A stretch of 64,000 nt of DNA, taken from contig CM037783.1 of NCBI GenBank assembly GCA_021229015.1, forward strand, positions 59,681,746-59,745,745, written 5' to 3'. The notes under the pieces were generated by a model. It saw only the letters and a list, made by a program, of their open reading frames with translations, made no database searches and was not told the origin of the DNA. The translations under genes were made by a program, and so were the position numbers. The stretch's first letter is position 1. Each line of letters starts with the position of its first letter. This stretch comes from Solen grandis (taxonomy: Eukaryota > Mollusca > Bivalvia > Adapedonta > Solenidae). Below are positions 42,966-53,772 of the stretch, one piece after another.

Positions 42966-43200
42966 GCCTCCGTGGCCGAGAGGGTAAAGTCGCTGACTTT
43001 AACACTCACTCAGCGTGGGTTCGAATCTCGGCAAGGTCATTCGGATTTTCATGTGAGGAAGCCTTCCAGCTGGCTTGCGGTAAGTCGGTGGTTCTACCCG
43101 GATGCCTCCATGTATTCGGGGTTTTTCTCTGCCTATTATTAGCTGGACGGCACCATATGACTGAAATACTGTCGAAGCGACGGAAAACTCAAATAGTCAA
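42966..43200 (+). repeat. tRNA-derived SINE family 3 (tRNA-Leu-like head)
   Basis: Head CCTCCGTGGCCGAGAGGGTA (A box) and GTGGGTTCGAATCTCGGC (B box), then GGAAGCCTTCCAGCTGGC and AGTCGGTGGTTCTACCCGG. It ends GGAAAACTCAAATAGTCAA. The head resembles a class II tRNA such as tRNA-Leu, but the body shows it is a SINE. Confidence 0.8.
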
Positions 43201-43794
43201 GTCATGCAAAAATCTTTGATATTAATGTTTACCTTGACAGTAAGCTTGACATATTGGCCAAATTTTCCTCTTATTGACCAAATGAATGTCCGACGATCAG
43301 GATATACATATATGGACAACGCAATTACAGCAGCTTTCTGTCTGCAAATTCCAACATGAGATGCCCAGGATAACAATTTTAATGGACATCCTGGTAAATC
43401 TGCAATAACAAATGTATATTTTCTTTTATGTCTCAAATGTCCGTATCGGGACATATTAATTTAACACAATAAGAACATAATTATTCAAAATATGATTGTG
43501 AATCAATGCATACAATTTAAAGTAATAGTAAAGAATTTAAAGTATCGACTTTACATGTTTACAATTATTCATTGCATTCTTTTAAATAATGTCCCTCATA
43601 TAGTACATGAAACTACATATGGACACATGTTCGTAAGTATCGACTTAACTATATATAATCCAATATTAAATATATCAAATATAAATTATAGTATATTTAT
43701 TATTTCCTGGTATCGCATTAACCTATTAAGTAGCTCGTTCACATATAATTGATAGAAATTAAAATACTCGATAAATTGTTTATTACACTCCCTT
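43201..43794. other. Stretch without recognised gene
   Basis: A minus-strand frame of 85 codons (43454-43197) has some protein-like composition but no start context, splice support or family match that I can name. Confidence 0.4.
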
Positions 43795-44265
43795 GTTATT
43801 GTTTGTGAAGTCTTTGTTTCCTGAAAAATAAACTCGGCAAGTGTAAGTCACTTATCACGGTAAACGCTATTTCCGTAATTGCAAACTTAGCGAAATCGGT
43901 TAAATATAGATTTATGGTATCAACTTGCAATACCACAGTATACGTTCAGCAACATGGTGTGTTCACCAGCTCGGGGTTTGCGATTTTTAAGTTCTGCCCG
44001 TGAAGTTAGCGCATGCGCGAAGAGTCAATATGATCAGCCAAGGGACAAAAAAGTAAAAGAAAAAACAAAACATAAAAAGTTTATAAGTCTTAATTTAATT
44101 TCAATACCGTATGTTTTTTTTTGAGAAATACCAATCCTTGTTAACAATGGTAATATTTGGCGATCATGCGTCTGTAGAGGGGTATTGATAGACCTTTTAC
44201 GCACAATGAGTTAAAAATCAAATTGTTAATCAAAGAGCATCTGTTAATGAGCTGTTTACATACAA
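43795..44265. repeat. Dispersed repeat, partner of 3985-4455
   Basis: Diverged second copy of the repeat described at 3985, in the same orientation. The TTCACCAGCTC and GATCATGCGTCTGTAGA blocks are the clearest. Confidence 0.55.
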
Positions 44266-44411
44266 CATAGTGATAAGCTAAAATCGGAAGCCAATCTACA
44301 TGTGCAGATATAATTTAATGTGAAAAAATAAAATTGTTTTGACTTTTAAGAAAAATAAATGAGTTAAACCAGCATGTTATTGTTTTATGTGTGTGTAAAA
44401 TAATAAATTGA

Positions 44412-44600
44412 GGACGCCGTGGTCCAGTGGTAACGTATCCGATTACGGATCCGAAGGTTGTGGGCTCGAACCCCGTTGGAGGCAAGAATTATTCCCGACC
44501 TTCCCATGCGCAAAGTACTGGTCCAACCCAGGACCCGTTGAGAGGGATAAGCATAAGTTGTAAGAACTTGTTTCCCAATCGACGTAAAATAAATAAGTTT
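44412..44600 (+). repeat. tRNA-derived SINE family 2 (reference copy)
   Basis: A box GTGGTCCAGTGGTAACGTAT, B box GTGGGCTCGAACCCCGTTGG, body AAAGTACTGGTCCAACCCAG and GTTGAGAGGGATAAGC, tail AAATAAGTTTAAACTAAAAG. It starts GGACGCCGTGG at about 44412. Confidence 0.82.
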
Positions 44601-44714
44601 AAACTAAAAGAATAAATGAAGGCAATACGAGTGTATCTCGTTAGAACCTCGTTAAACAGTAGTCCTTGGGTCAGAGCTGAAAATAACGATTAATCGGATT
44701 AAAAATTCCGATGA

Positions 44715-45095
44715 AAATTTCTGTTTGTGTGCCTGCATATCTGTGTTTTCATTACCGGTGCATATCGATTGTGGAAATCGTTCTGCCAATCACCAACTAT
44801 GTTTTGATATATCATGTATGTATATACTATATGTAAGTAACGAAAGAAAAGATTAGATTAACATACTCTACTGAGGTGCTTCTGTTCAACATAATCGTTC
44901 AAAACAATTCAATATAGTGATACGTGTGTTTTACCGTAATCTGCAGTTTCAGTTAGCGTCATATGCCGATGACGAACGTCATGACATTGAATGTACTCAA
45001 GATCTGACAACTGGGTTTATCTCCTGGCACGTGCATAATATGCAACCTGTCGACATCGATTAGCAATAAACACAATTTCCGGTCGGACAAACCAA
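44715..45095. repeat. Dispersed repeat, copy B (partner at 39505)
   Basis: Same ordered blocks as 39505-39885, in the same orientation. The minus-strand frame seen in copy A is interrupted here. Confidence 0.6.
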
Positions 45096-45989
45096 ACCTC
45101 GTAAGAGGTGTGAAAAACTTGCCAGGCGCAGCCGTAAAAAAAACTTGGTTACCGACCCGGGTACGATCGATGATAAGGACACTGGTAAGTTTATGAAAAT
45201 TTACTTCGAAATAAAAATACAAAACAAATGTGCATTAATCACATTCTCTCGACTAGGATGTTTACTTCGAAATAGCAAAAGAATCGAATTAGATATATTC
45301 GGATTAGCATTTCATAAAATAAGAAAGGAAGAAATCCGGACCGAATATAAACTTCGAAAAGCGAGGATTTCGGTTTAACGATATTCGTTGTGGCGAGGGT
45401 TTCCTGTATATGACATATGTGAGAAATAGTTTTGCACCTGCTATGGTGAAACGAGGGTACGTCCATCATGTATGTCCATCATGTCTAATTTATACATTAA
45501 CACATCAATATATCATTCATCTGAATATCTGATTCCACAACGTTTCTCTTTTTTTACCATTCTTCTCATATTTGTATCGGTTCTTTTTTTATTTCTTTAT
45601 ACATTATTCCTAAACTGAATTTGTCTATCTCCCATCTCAATAGTTATGTTTCCCCCCTACATTAGCATGTGTGCCTCCACATTTATAACTAGCCTTAAAA
45701 ATCAAACTATGTACTATCAAAATAAGTAGAACGCATAACGAACTAGCTGAAATTATTTTTAATGTTATGTAAATACGAAACGACAATGAATTACTGTTTA
45801 GATTATAAATAGCTAATCTCATATTCATTATAGAATCAATAGTTTATGGAAATTAGATAGATTTATGAGATGGTTATGAATCCAAACAAACATTCAGACC
45901 ATATATTCTAATAAATGACAATAAATGCATCGATTGTAAATGTTACTAGTATTAATTTTAATACATGTAAAGGTGGTTGCTGATCGTAC
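45096..45989. other. Stretch without recognised gene
   Basis: AT-rich. No repeat family or exon was recognised with confidence. Confidence 0.4.
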
Positions 45990-46148
45990 CTGTGTATGAT
46001 ATACGTATACTAAAATCAGGCTCGTCATCATCGCCACTCAGCCGTAATCCAGCAATCATTTCTGATTTTCTTGAGATAATGACGTGTCCATACACAATAC
46101 TTGACATGAATTGTTCGTCAAAATATGCAACATCTTGCATGTTTTTCC
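45990..46148 (-). other. Candidate coding exon, unknown gene
   Basis: On the minus strand a 159-nt segment lies between the acceptor TATAGAAATGCAG and the donor GTACGA. It starts and ends in phase 1, and is open throughout: KNMQDVAYFDEQFMSSIVYG, then HVIISRKSEMIAGLRLSGDD and DEPDFSIRISYT. Composition looks coding, but I recognise no family. Phase 1-1 exons often encode extracellular modules. No neighbouring exons were identified, so it could be chance. Confidence 0.4.
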
Positions 46149-48273
46149 CTGCATTTCTATAAGAATAAAGATAGAACAAACATATATATCCAGTGTTCGA
46201 ATTATAACAGTAGCAGAGCCGATGTTTATCTTTATACATATATATTGTACCCTTTCCAGAAATTCTCATTTCAAATTCTTTGTCGGCATTGACGCTTTGT
46301 TTCTTTTGTGTGGATATGGGCTTGTCTTTCTATTTTTGCAATCCTCGTGCACGGTAAACCTATTTTTGTGTATAGTTTCCCAGGCCATGTGAGTAAATCA
46401 CGATAGCGAGGTTTGTGGTGAATCGTATATTTTTGTAAACGCATATTTAAGGTATGGTATTAGTCGTGTGTGGTAGGGTATTTCCCTTTTTAAATTCGTT
46501 TTTAAACGACATATTAGAAGCGAAAGCTTCTAAAGTCATACAGTGGAATTCGTACTTACAATCACATAACCGCCACTTATCCATACATTTGCGCTGAAAA
46601 AATAGTACCACTGGTTGTAGAAGTCAACATTGCAGTTTTAATAAAAGTTAGATATATTGCAGGATTTTGAGAGCATTGGGTATATGCACAATTTCTGTGC
46701 AAATAAAACTGTAAAAAAGCAAGTTTATAATTCAGTGTTCATCCGCAGTTTTTATTCATTAAACTACCTATAAATGAACGTATTTGCACCACAAATTTGC
46801 GGCTGCGGAAATAGGGTAAAAGCGTCGTTCAATATTTTGGTTTTGCAAGGGGTCTTGAGGTCCAGTCCAGCTGAGACCTTTTATTTTAATACGTATTTTT
46901 ATATTCTTGTGTTATCTATTTAGAATATTTAATTCTAGTTTTTATACTTCCATTTTTGTTTGCGTTTGTTAACCTTTTCATTTAAATCATAGACCACATG
47001 ACCCTGATATTCAGAAAAAAACACACATCAAAACAACAAATTACCTCTCTCTATATAAATCATTTATAGAGAGGTCGATCTTTGTAATATGAGGGTCCTG
47101 CGCATAGACAAGTTCGGTTATAAGGTCAACACAGTATGCGAGGGGGACGGTTTGTTTAATGTAAGCCGTTAATTGAAACTTTTTATTTTAAACTTTTCTT
47201 GTTAGAGTCTTAAATAACTGTAGTGTCTCTACTCGCATCTGTATGTCACAACTCAGAAAGAACTTTAGGGATTGAGTTTATACAATGGTCACGATTTACT
47301 TACCAACAACAGTAACTCTATCTTGCTTCATCTCTATTACTTGTATGGTGAAATTATGTTTTTTCTAGAACATGTTTCAATCAAAGCGTTGAGCGCGCCG
47401 AAAGACTGCGTGCGATCAAATAATATACGGGATGAGTTTTGAAACCTGCACTTTATACATATTGAAATTGTTTATGGATAAATGATTCACCACATATAAC
47501 ATTTTGATCAGTGCGTGTTTTAAAAAATTCTTCATAAATGTTAGATGCTAGAGAGTAAATTCAAGGGCCATAACTCCTTGTCAGCTGGGCCGATATAAGC
47601 AAAGAAATCCAACAAATGAGTATGCTTGAGTTTAAACATAGATTATTTTTCAATTTTCCGATTTTCGAGGGCCATAACTCTACACTATTATTAAAATATC
47701 TGTCATAATTAAACTTGTAATTTCATGTGTCTAGTACATATTAACCTTCAAACCTTTTTTTGTGTATTTGAGGACATCTAATAAAAATGGATCGAAATTT
47801 GAATTGATTATACAATTTTAATTGTTGAATAAATTAAAAATTAAAGTGCAGATACGCATGCAACAATATCTCAACTTAAGGTTTGTGCCCTGAAATTCAC
47901 TTCCGGCCCAAGTATATGCCCCATAATAACCACCGAATCCATACATATAACTGTGCGATATAAGCTTTTAAAATGTAAAACCATGGAAATCTTAAAGGCA
48001 AATTGACATGTTATAACTTATGACAGAAAATCTTTTAATACCCCCAACCCTTTATAATTTTGTTGTCATAAGTTATGTCCCCTGAAAACTACAAAAAGTA
48101 ATTTTTCTCCATTCTCCTACATTAAGGTATGGAATTATATTTTGACCAATGCAGTATTTTTCAAAATGTTCGATCGGTTAACCACCAATCCTTGTGCGCA
48201 TGCGTGTAGAGATGGACTTGGATAGTAAAGTCAAAACATAATTCAATACATTAAGTGGGTTAAAGTTTGATAT
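46149..48273. other. Stretch without recognised gene
   Basis: AT-rich. It contains a short hairpin CCTCTCTCTATATAAATCAT near 47045-47075 and scattered GGGCCATAACTC pieces (47570, 47670) typical of bivalve dispersed repeats. No complete element or gene was recognised. Confidence 0.45.
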
Positions 48274-48344
48274 CGAGGATTTAACAAGTTAAACCGCTCG
48301 CTCGGCTGCGCCGAGCTTGAGCGGTTTAATTTGTTAAACCCTCG
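48274..48344. repeat. Inverted repeat, ~30-bp arms
   Basis: CGAGG(A)TTTAACAAGTTAAACCGCTC...CGG pairs with its inverted copy after a 5-nt loop, with few mismatches. Confidence 0.8.
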
Positions 48345-48640
48345 CTAGCAAACATTAACCTATACGTAAAGCTTAGATGTGTTCATGAAATTTTAACCAG
48401 ATTCATATACTAGTAATGCATCTTTCTGAGTTTCCTTCGAAAATCAAATTCACTTTTTCATATTCACAGAAATTGTAAATTTCCCATAGTCTTCAATGTT
48501 AACTTATGTAACAAACCTGCTTATTAGTGTGTAATTTAAATGTTTTCGTCAAAATAATTCTAGTATAGTTTATCAAAGTTTCTACTTCCGGTTTCCCGAT
48601 TCGATGTTTCCATTATTTTAGCCAGTAAATATAAGTTATA

Positions 48641-48745
48641 GTTAGTGTTTATTAAGAGAGAATTTAACAGTTAAGAAGCCAGAACGAGCGTAGCGAGTGA
48701 CGGCTTCTTAACTGTTAAATTCTCTCTTAATTAACACTGACTAAC
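48641..48745. repeat. Inverted repeat, ~40-bp arms
   Basis: The left arm GTTAGTGTTTATTAAGAGAG continues AATTTAACAGTTAAGAAGCC. The right arm (48702-48745) is its near-perfect reverse complement, and a 21-bp loop holds GAGCGTAGCGAGT. It is a long foldback. Confidence 0.85.
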
Positions 48746-49206
48746 TTAGAGTTTGCCCCGCCATATTACTGCGTCACACTGCTATATTAGGAGATGGCGC
48801 CATAAAATTGTTACGTCAGCGTGTTGTTAAAGTATTCACATACGTGCACGTGCTCTCCAAATATGGATGTAACACATAAATTTCGCGCCTTTTTTCACCG
48901 TCGGCTCATTTCTTTTTCAGATTTCAATAATGAAGCATGGAAATTTAATTTCAGTGATGACTGTTTTTTTTAATTTATTTACTTATTTATTTTATTTTTA
49001 TTAGTTAAGACATCAGTACACAACAACTGATTGTCGTTATGGAAAGAACGAAATATAAGGATAATAATCGTAGATCTATTGAATAGCCTCTGTCAGCGGA
49101 AGATATCAAGGCTAGGAATACCCAGGAAATATCAAATCAAACGAGTTATTACATGATCTGTAAATTATTTATGAACGTAATATCAATTTCAATTTTTGTA
49201 TTTACC

Positions 49207-49435
49207 AAAGTCGTAAACATAGGTACTGGTTATAGCTCCCTTGCTTGGCGCTCAGCATTTTAAGGGTAGTTCCAGGACTGGTTGGCCCGGTGTCAGGATA
49301 ATGTGAGTGGGTGTGGTATCATGCCAACTGTCTACGGCGTAATACTGTGCAGTGTGACAGCACTACTTCCGTCTCAAGTAGACATCGTCTTCAAATGACT
49401 TAAATTCTGTCAGTGGGACGTTAAACATGATAACA
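49207..49435 (+). repeat. SINE family 1 body
   Basis: GGTACTGGTTATAGCTCCC, AGTTCCAGGACTGGTTGGCC, GATAATGTGAGTGGGTGTGG and a GACGTTAAACATGATAAC end. The head is degraded. It lies just left of the Ngaro element. Confidence 0.8.
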
Positions 49436-49559
49436 AAAAATATATATCTTTGTATTTTAATATTTATTTTAGCATAGGAGTCCGTTTTGGATTGAGCTGG
49501 TAATCATTATTTTGCGAAAATATTTCCGAAGCTCTCCATTCTTATGTTAATGTGTATTT

Positions 49560-49759
49560 AAGAAGTTTTAGACATTTAGGTTTAAAACCATTTACAGGGA
49601 TAACGCAGACTTTTTTCCAATTTGATTAATTTCCATTCCTTTTCGGTAGTTGTTTCCTTTAGGTTCGAAGCCTTTCCATTTCTTGTGATCTGCAAGTAAG
49701 CGTGGTCGGGGGAAAAAATCAAGATTATGTTGAAAATATAATTGATCTCAAGTTTAAAT
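49560..49759 (+). repeat. Ngaro split direct repeat A1
   Basis: Starts AAGAAGTTTTAGACATTTAG and ends GATCTCAAGTTTAAAT. It matches A2 (55611-55810) over 200 bp without a difference that I can see. Confidence 0.9.
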
Positions 49760-50059
49760 TGCTTGCTTGGTACAAAGAATGTCCTCTCTCAGAATCGTAG
49801 TTATGTCACAAGGCATATTAATGAGTATTTTTATTGCTATCAATAATTTTAAATTATGATTATAGGACTGGAGTGGGTGGGGTGCCGTAAAAATACGATT
49901 TGGCTTGTGGAGTAGAAATCAGGTAACGGCACCCCTCGTGAATATTCATATTTATACAAGAATTGAATCAGAACATGACCACTTTGTCATTGTTGTGCTC
50001 ATGTGTATATTTTTGTTATATGCAGCACTTTACACAGACGTGTAATGTACCGATTGGTG

Positions 50060-50338
50060 TGTAGTGGCGTTGCATAAGGCATATGAAGAAAACCAAGGCA
50101 GATATCTCACCTCACACAATATAAAACCGCTTGGTATTTATTACATTGATGGAAAGTTGTTTATAGGCGTCGGGTTTGCATAAATTGTAATTATTTGAAA
50201 TATTGTTTTTTATTGAACGATTTATTAATAACAAAAAATACAAGTGAAGAGGACCAGCTTTGTGCAAATATGGAATGGTTTGTAGTGGCATTGCATAAGG
50301 CATATGACAAAAAACAATGCAGATATCTCGCCTTCACA

Positions 50339-50378
<40 letters not shown>

Positions 50379-50526
50379 GCTTGGTATTTATTTACATTGA
50401 TGGAAAGGGAGTTATAGGCTACAGGCTTGCATTAATTGTAATTAATTTGATTTTGGTGTTAATCTTGAACAATTTATGAATAAAAAAATAAAAGTGAAGA
50501 GGACAAGCTTTGTGCAAATATGGAAT
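50060..50526 (+). repeat. Two ~230-bp tandem units in the Ngaro leader
   Basis: Both units contain GGCATATGA, CAGATATCTC, CGCTTGGTATTTAT, ACATTGATGGAAAG and GCAAATATGGAATG. The second contains an A38 run (50340-50377). Confidence 0.8.
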
Positions 50527-50557
50527 GCATGTTTTCTAGTCATTTGCAGGTTGCTGA

Positions 50558-50985
50558 AAAGCCCTGATTGACCAAGAGCAGTTGAGCTGGGTGATAAATA
50601 TTAATGTTTTATGTTTATACATGATTGTCCTGATTGCAAAGGAATTGCCCTGATTGCCCAAGAGCAGTTGAGCTCGGTGACAGGTTTTGATTGCCCTGAT
50701 TGCCCAAGAGCAGTTGAGCTCGGTAACAGGTATTAATGTTATGTTTGTACATGATTGCCCTGATTGCCCAAGAGCAGTTGAGCTCGGTGACAGGTATTAA
50801 TGTTATGTGTTGTACATGATTGCCCTGATTGCCCATGAGCAGTTGAGCTCGGTGACAGGTATTAATGTTATGTGTTTGTACATGATTGCCCTGATTGCCC
50901 ATGAGCAGTTGAGCTCGGTGACAGGTATTATTTATGTTTGTACATGTTGCTGATTGCCCAAGAGCAGTTAGCTTGGTGGCAGTTA
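50558..50985 (+). repeat. ~63-bp minisatellite in the Ngaro leader
   Basis: Seven or so units with AGAGCAGTTGAGCTCGGTGA and CAGGTATTAATGTTATGT, joined by GTACATGATTGCCCTGATTG. It lies between A1 and the first ORF. The minus-strand frame over it is an artefact. Confidence 0.88.
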
Positions 50986-51246
50986 TCAGTGTTCATTTTG
51001 TTTGTATTTGTTTTTGTGGTCCATAACATTTTTGTACTATGTCTGTGTTGCTTTATTTTAATGTGTGTCCGTGTTTTTAGGCGCACCCCCTTGTTATGTG
51101 ATGTAATTCTGTATGAATCCTGTTATATTTTGTCTGCTCTGAGGTGCCATGTTTTTGTTTTGTTCTTGTTTTTTCTTAATATGTAAATTCACCTTAGAAT
51201 TTCGACATGTGTTTTTTAGTATGTTTACATTTCACTTTTTAAGAGT

Positions 51247-53772
51247 ATGCCAAAAGTTAAAAGCAAACGGCCAGTGCGTCCAGCAGGTAGGGGTGTTGTG
51301 AGGGAGACAGCAGAGCCGGTGTCACAACAGCCAGCCCAAGTGAATCTGTCCGAAGCGCAGTTGAATTGTGTTGTTGAGAAAGTGGCTGAAAAGCTAGCCC
51401 CTTTGTTCCCTAGCAGGCCAGAACCAGGGCCATCAGCGGCTCCAGCATTAAATGCAACAGGAGGGTCAGGTGAGGTTCAGGTGCAATTACCCAGTGGGGG
51501 AATTTCATCTCAAATTCCACCAAACTTAAAGCAGAAAATCCTTAGTGGGGAATTTGTAAATCTTGCAAATTTGATTAATCCAACTGTTAATTCAGGCCAG
51601 GTCCTGAATTTTGATTCAAATGGTCAAATAACAATTTTGCCTAAAAACACCAAGCGCATTACAAGCATTGAAGCTTGGACTGATGCATTTATTGTCTATA
51701 TGGACATTTATTGTAGTTTGCACCATACACAGTACCGGGACATGCTGAAATACATGCATACTATACGTTTAGGTGCAAAATACTATCAAATTCAGGGTTG
51801 GTCCTCATATGATGAACAGTTTAGAATGAAAAAAGCGCAGTCAAATGATATGTCATGGGCAGAGGTAGACCAGGAATTATGGTTGCTTTTTATGTGCAGG
51901 CCAAAACCTGTTGTACAGAATGAGACAGCTCCTACTCAGCTGCGTTGTTACGATTTTAATTTTAAAGGGACTTGTCTTAGAAAAAAATGCACTTATGCTC
52001 ATAAATGTATGAACTGTGGCAATGGCCACCCTAGCAAAGCATGTTCGAACACCACCAGTAACTCTAAATTGCCTTTTAGGTCAACTTTCCAGAGGGCCAG
52101 TGCTCCACAGCAACACAGGCCTCCAGCAAACAAAGGGGCCCTTACTGATTTGATGTCACTTGGTATTACTCCCATTAAAGTGGATCTTTTGCTAAGCTAT
52201 TTAAAAAAGTACACCTGCACAGAAGATGCCAAAATCCTGGCTGATGGCTTTGTAAATGGTTTTAATTTGCAATTTGAAGGCACACGGGTTAACAATGATT
52301 GTGAAAATCTCTTATCAGTTAAGCAAAATCCCCAGGTTGCCTGGAAAAAAGTAATGAAGGAGGTCTCTTTAGGAAGAATAGCAGGTCCTTTTGATACATG
52401 TCCAATTAGTAACCTTAAACTTTCTCCAATAGGTCTGATTCCAAAAAAAGATGGTACATGGCGTTTAATACAGCATTTATCTTACCCGTCAGGTGAAAGT
52501 ATCAATGACTTCATTGATCCTCAGTTGTGTTCTGTAAATTATACTTCAATGGATGAGGTTGTGGAGTCAATAATTAGTTTGGGGAATGAATGTCTAATGG
52601 GTAAAGCTGATATCAAAAGTGCCTTTAGATTATTACCAGTCCGCAGAGAAGATTTTTGCTTGCTTGGTTTTCGTCTTCAAGGAAAATATTTTGTTGACAA
52701 AATGTTGCCAATGGGCTGTGCTATATCTTGTGCTCTCTGGGAAAAATTTGCTACCTTTTTAGAATGGCTTTTGAAATATCTTTATCATGACAGTATTCTA
52801 CATCATTATCTAGATGACTATATATTTCTAGGGGAAAAGATGTCAAACAATTGTGTACAGACTATGATCAGATTTGAGCAGTTATGCAGTTCATTAGGTG
52901 TTCCACTAGCAGATGATAAAACTGTGCGGCCAACAACTGTTCTGGTTTTTCTTGGCCTGGAAATAAATTCAGTTCTTTTTCAAATTCAAATCCCTCAGGA
53001 AAAAATTTACAGGTTAAAGGTAGCATTGAACAAATTCCTACATGGGAAAAAGGTTACTCTGAAAGAATTGCAGGCTCTCGTTGGCTTGCTGAATTTCTGT
53101 ACTAGGGCCATACCTGTGGCTCGAGCTTTCAATAGGCGTTTTTATGATGCAATGTCAGGTTTAATTAAACCTTTTCACCATGTGAGGGTAACTGCTCCTA
53201 TGAAAGCAGATATAATGACTTGGATTTCTTTCCTTGAACATTTTAATGGCTACTGCAGTTTTCCAGAACTGAATTGGAATGATAGTTCAACTCTAGATCT
53301 TTTCACAGACAGTGCTGGTTCTCAAGATTTAGGTTGTGCAGCTGTATTTGGTTGCAGCTGGGTCTTTTATCCATGGCCTAGGGAATGGCATGGAACAAAT
53401 ATCCTGAAGGACATCACATTTTTGGAGTTAGTACCAGTAGTATTGGCATTTTTGATTTGGGCTCCTTGTTTGCAGAACAAGAAAATTAATTTACACATAG
53501 ACAATCAGAGTCTGGTATGCATTTTGAATAAAAAGTCTTCAAAGTCAAAACTTGTGATGCATTTAGTGCGGCCACTTATTTTGGTTTGTATGCAAAATCA
53601 TATCCAGTTCAAAGCTTCTCATGTTGAGGGCATTTCCAATGTTAAAGCGGACTCTCTCTCTCGTTGTCAGTGGCAGCGTTTCAGGGAAGCAGCTCCTATG
53701 GCGGATCCCAAAGGACAAGACATTCCAGAGTCTTTTCATCAAATGATTTGCAGTCTGAAGTCAATTACTTAA
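51247..53772 (+). CDS. Ngaro gag-like/reverse transcriptase/RNase H polyprotein
   Basis: 841 residues from ATG at 51247. Residues 1-230 are gag-like, with a basic start (MPKVKSKRPVRPAGRG) and a helical capsid-like part. Residues 234-267 hold a CCCH finger (CYDFNFKGTCLRKKC...H) and a C-x2-C-x3-H-x4-C knuckle. The RT (about 390-600) has PKKDGTWRLIQHL, GKADIKSAF (Asp455), LPMGCAISCALWEKF and HHYLDDYIFLG (Asp523, Asp524). RNase H (about 680-810) has Asp688, Glu727, Asp752 (HIDNQS) and Asp802 (VKADSLSR). All catalytic residues are present. It copies the element RNA in the cell. The 3' end overlaps the recombinase frame by about 110 nt, typical of DIRS-order elements. Confidence 0.9.
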   Translation: MPKVKSKRPVRPAGRGVVRETAEPVSQQPAQVNLSEAQLNCVVEKVAEKLAPLFPSRPEPGPSAAPALNATGGSGEVQVQLPSGGISSQIPPNLKQKILSGEFVNLANLINPTVNSGQVLNFDSNGQITILPKNTKRITSIEAWTDAFIVYMDIYCSLHHTQYRDMLKYMHTIRLGAKYYQIQGWSSYDEQFRMKKAQSNDMSWAEVDQELWLLFMCRPKPVVQNETAPTQLRCYDFNFKGTCLRKKCTYAHKCMNCGNGHPSKACSNTTSNSKLPFRSTFQRASAPQQHRPPANKGALTDLMSLGITPIKVDLLLSYLKKYTCTEDAKILADGFVNGFNLQFEGTRVNNDCENLLSVKQNPQVAWKKVMKEVSLGRIAGPFDTCPISNLKLSPIGLIPKKDGTWRLIQHLSYPSGESINDFIDPQLCSVNYTSMDEVVESIISLGNECLMGKADIKSAFRLLPVRREDFCLLGFRLQGKYFVDKMLPMGCAISCALWEKFATFLEWLLKYLYHDSILHHYLDDYIFLGEKMSNNCVQTMIRFEQLCSSLGVPLADDKTVRPTTVLVFLGLEINSVLFQIQIPQEKIYRLKVALNKFLHGKKVTLKELQALVGLLNFCTRAIPVARAFNRRFYDAMSGLIKPFHHVRVTAPMKADIMTWISFLEHFNGYCSFPELNWNDSSTLDLFTDSAGSQDLGCAAVFGCSWVFYPWPREWHGTNILKDITFLELVPVVLAFLIWAPCLQNKKINLHIDNQSLVCILNKKSSKSKLVMHLVRPLILVCMQNHIQFKASHVEGISNVKADSLSRCQWQRFREAAPMADPKGQDIPESFHQMICSLKSIT

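Noticed and set aside
42966..43040. tRNA-Leu gene
   Set aside because: Good A and B boxes, but no convincing acceptor stem, and the sequence continues into a SINE body that recurs at 20852. The same reasoning applies to 16767, 26397, 28905, 44412 and 60250.
45145..45378. 77-codon frame with a GTAAGT donor near 45185
   Set aside because: The leading part overlaps the end of a dispersed repeat and the rest has no acceptor or family similarity; the donor alone is weak evidence.
49560..49759. LTR of a Gypsy- or Copia-type element
   Set aside because: There is no matching 3' LTR pair, no integrase and no target duplication. The A1...B1-A2-B2 layout and tyrosine recombinase fit Ngaro instead.
50558..50985. 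Possible CRISPR-like array (regular ~63-bp repeats)
   Set aside because: The units are contiguous and similar over their whole length, without unique spacers, and lie in a eukaryotic retrotransposon leader.
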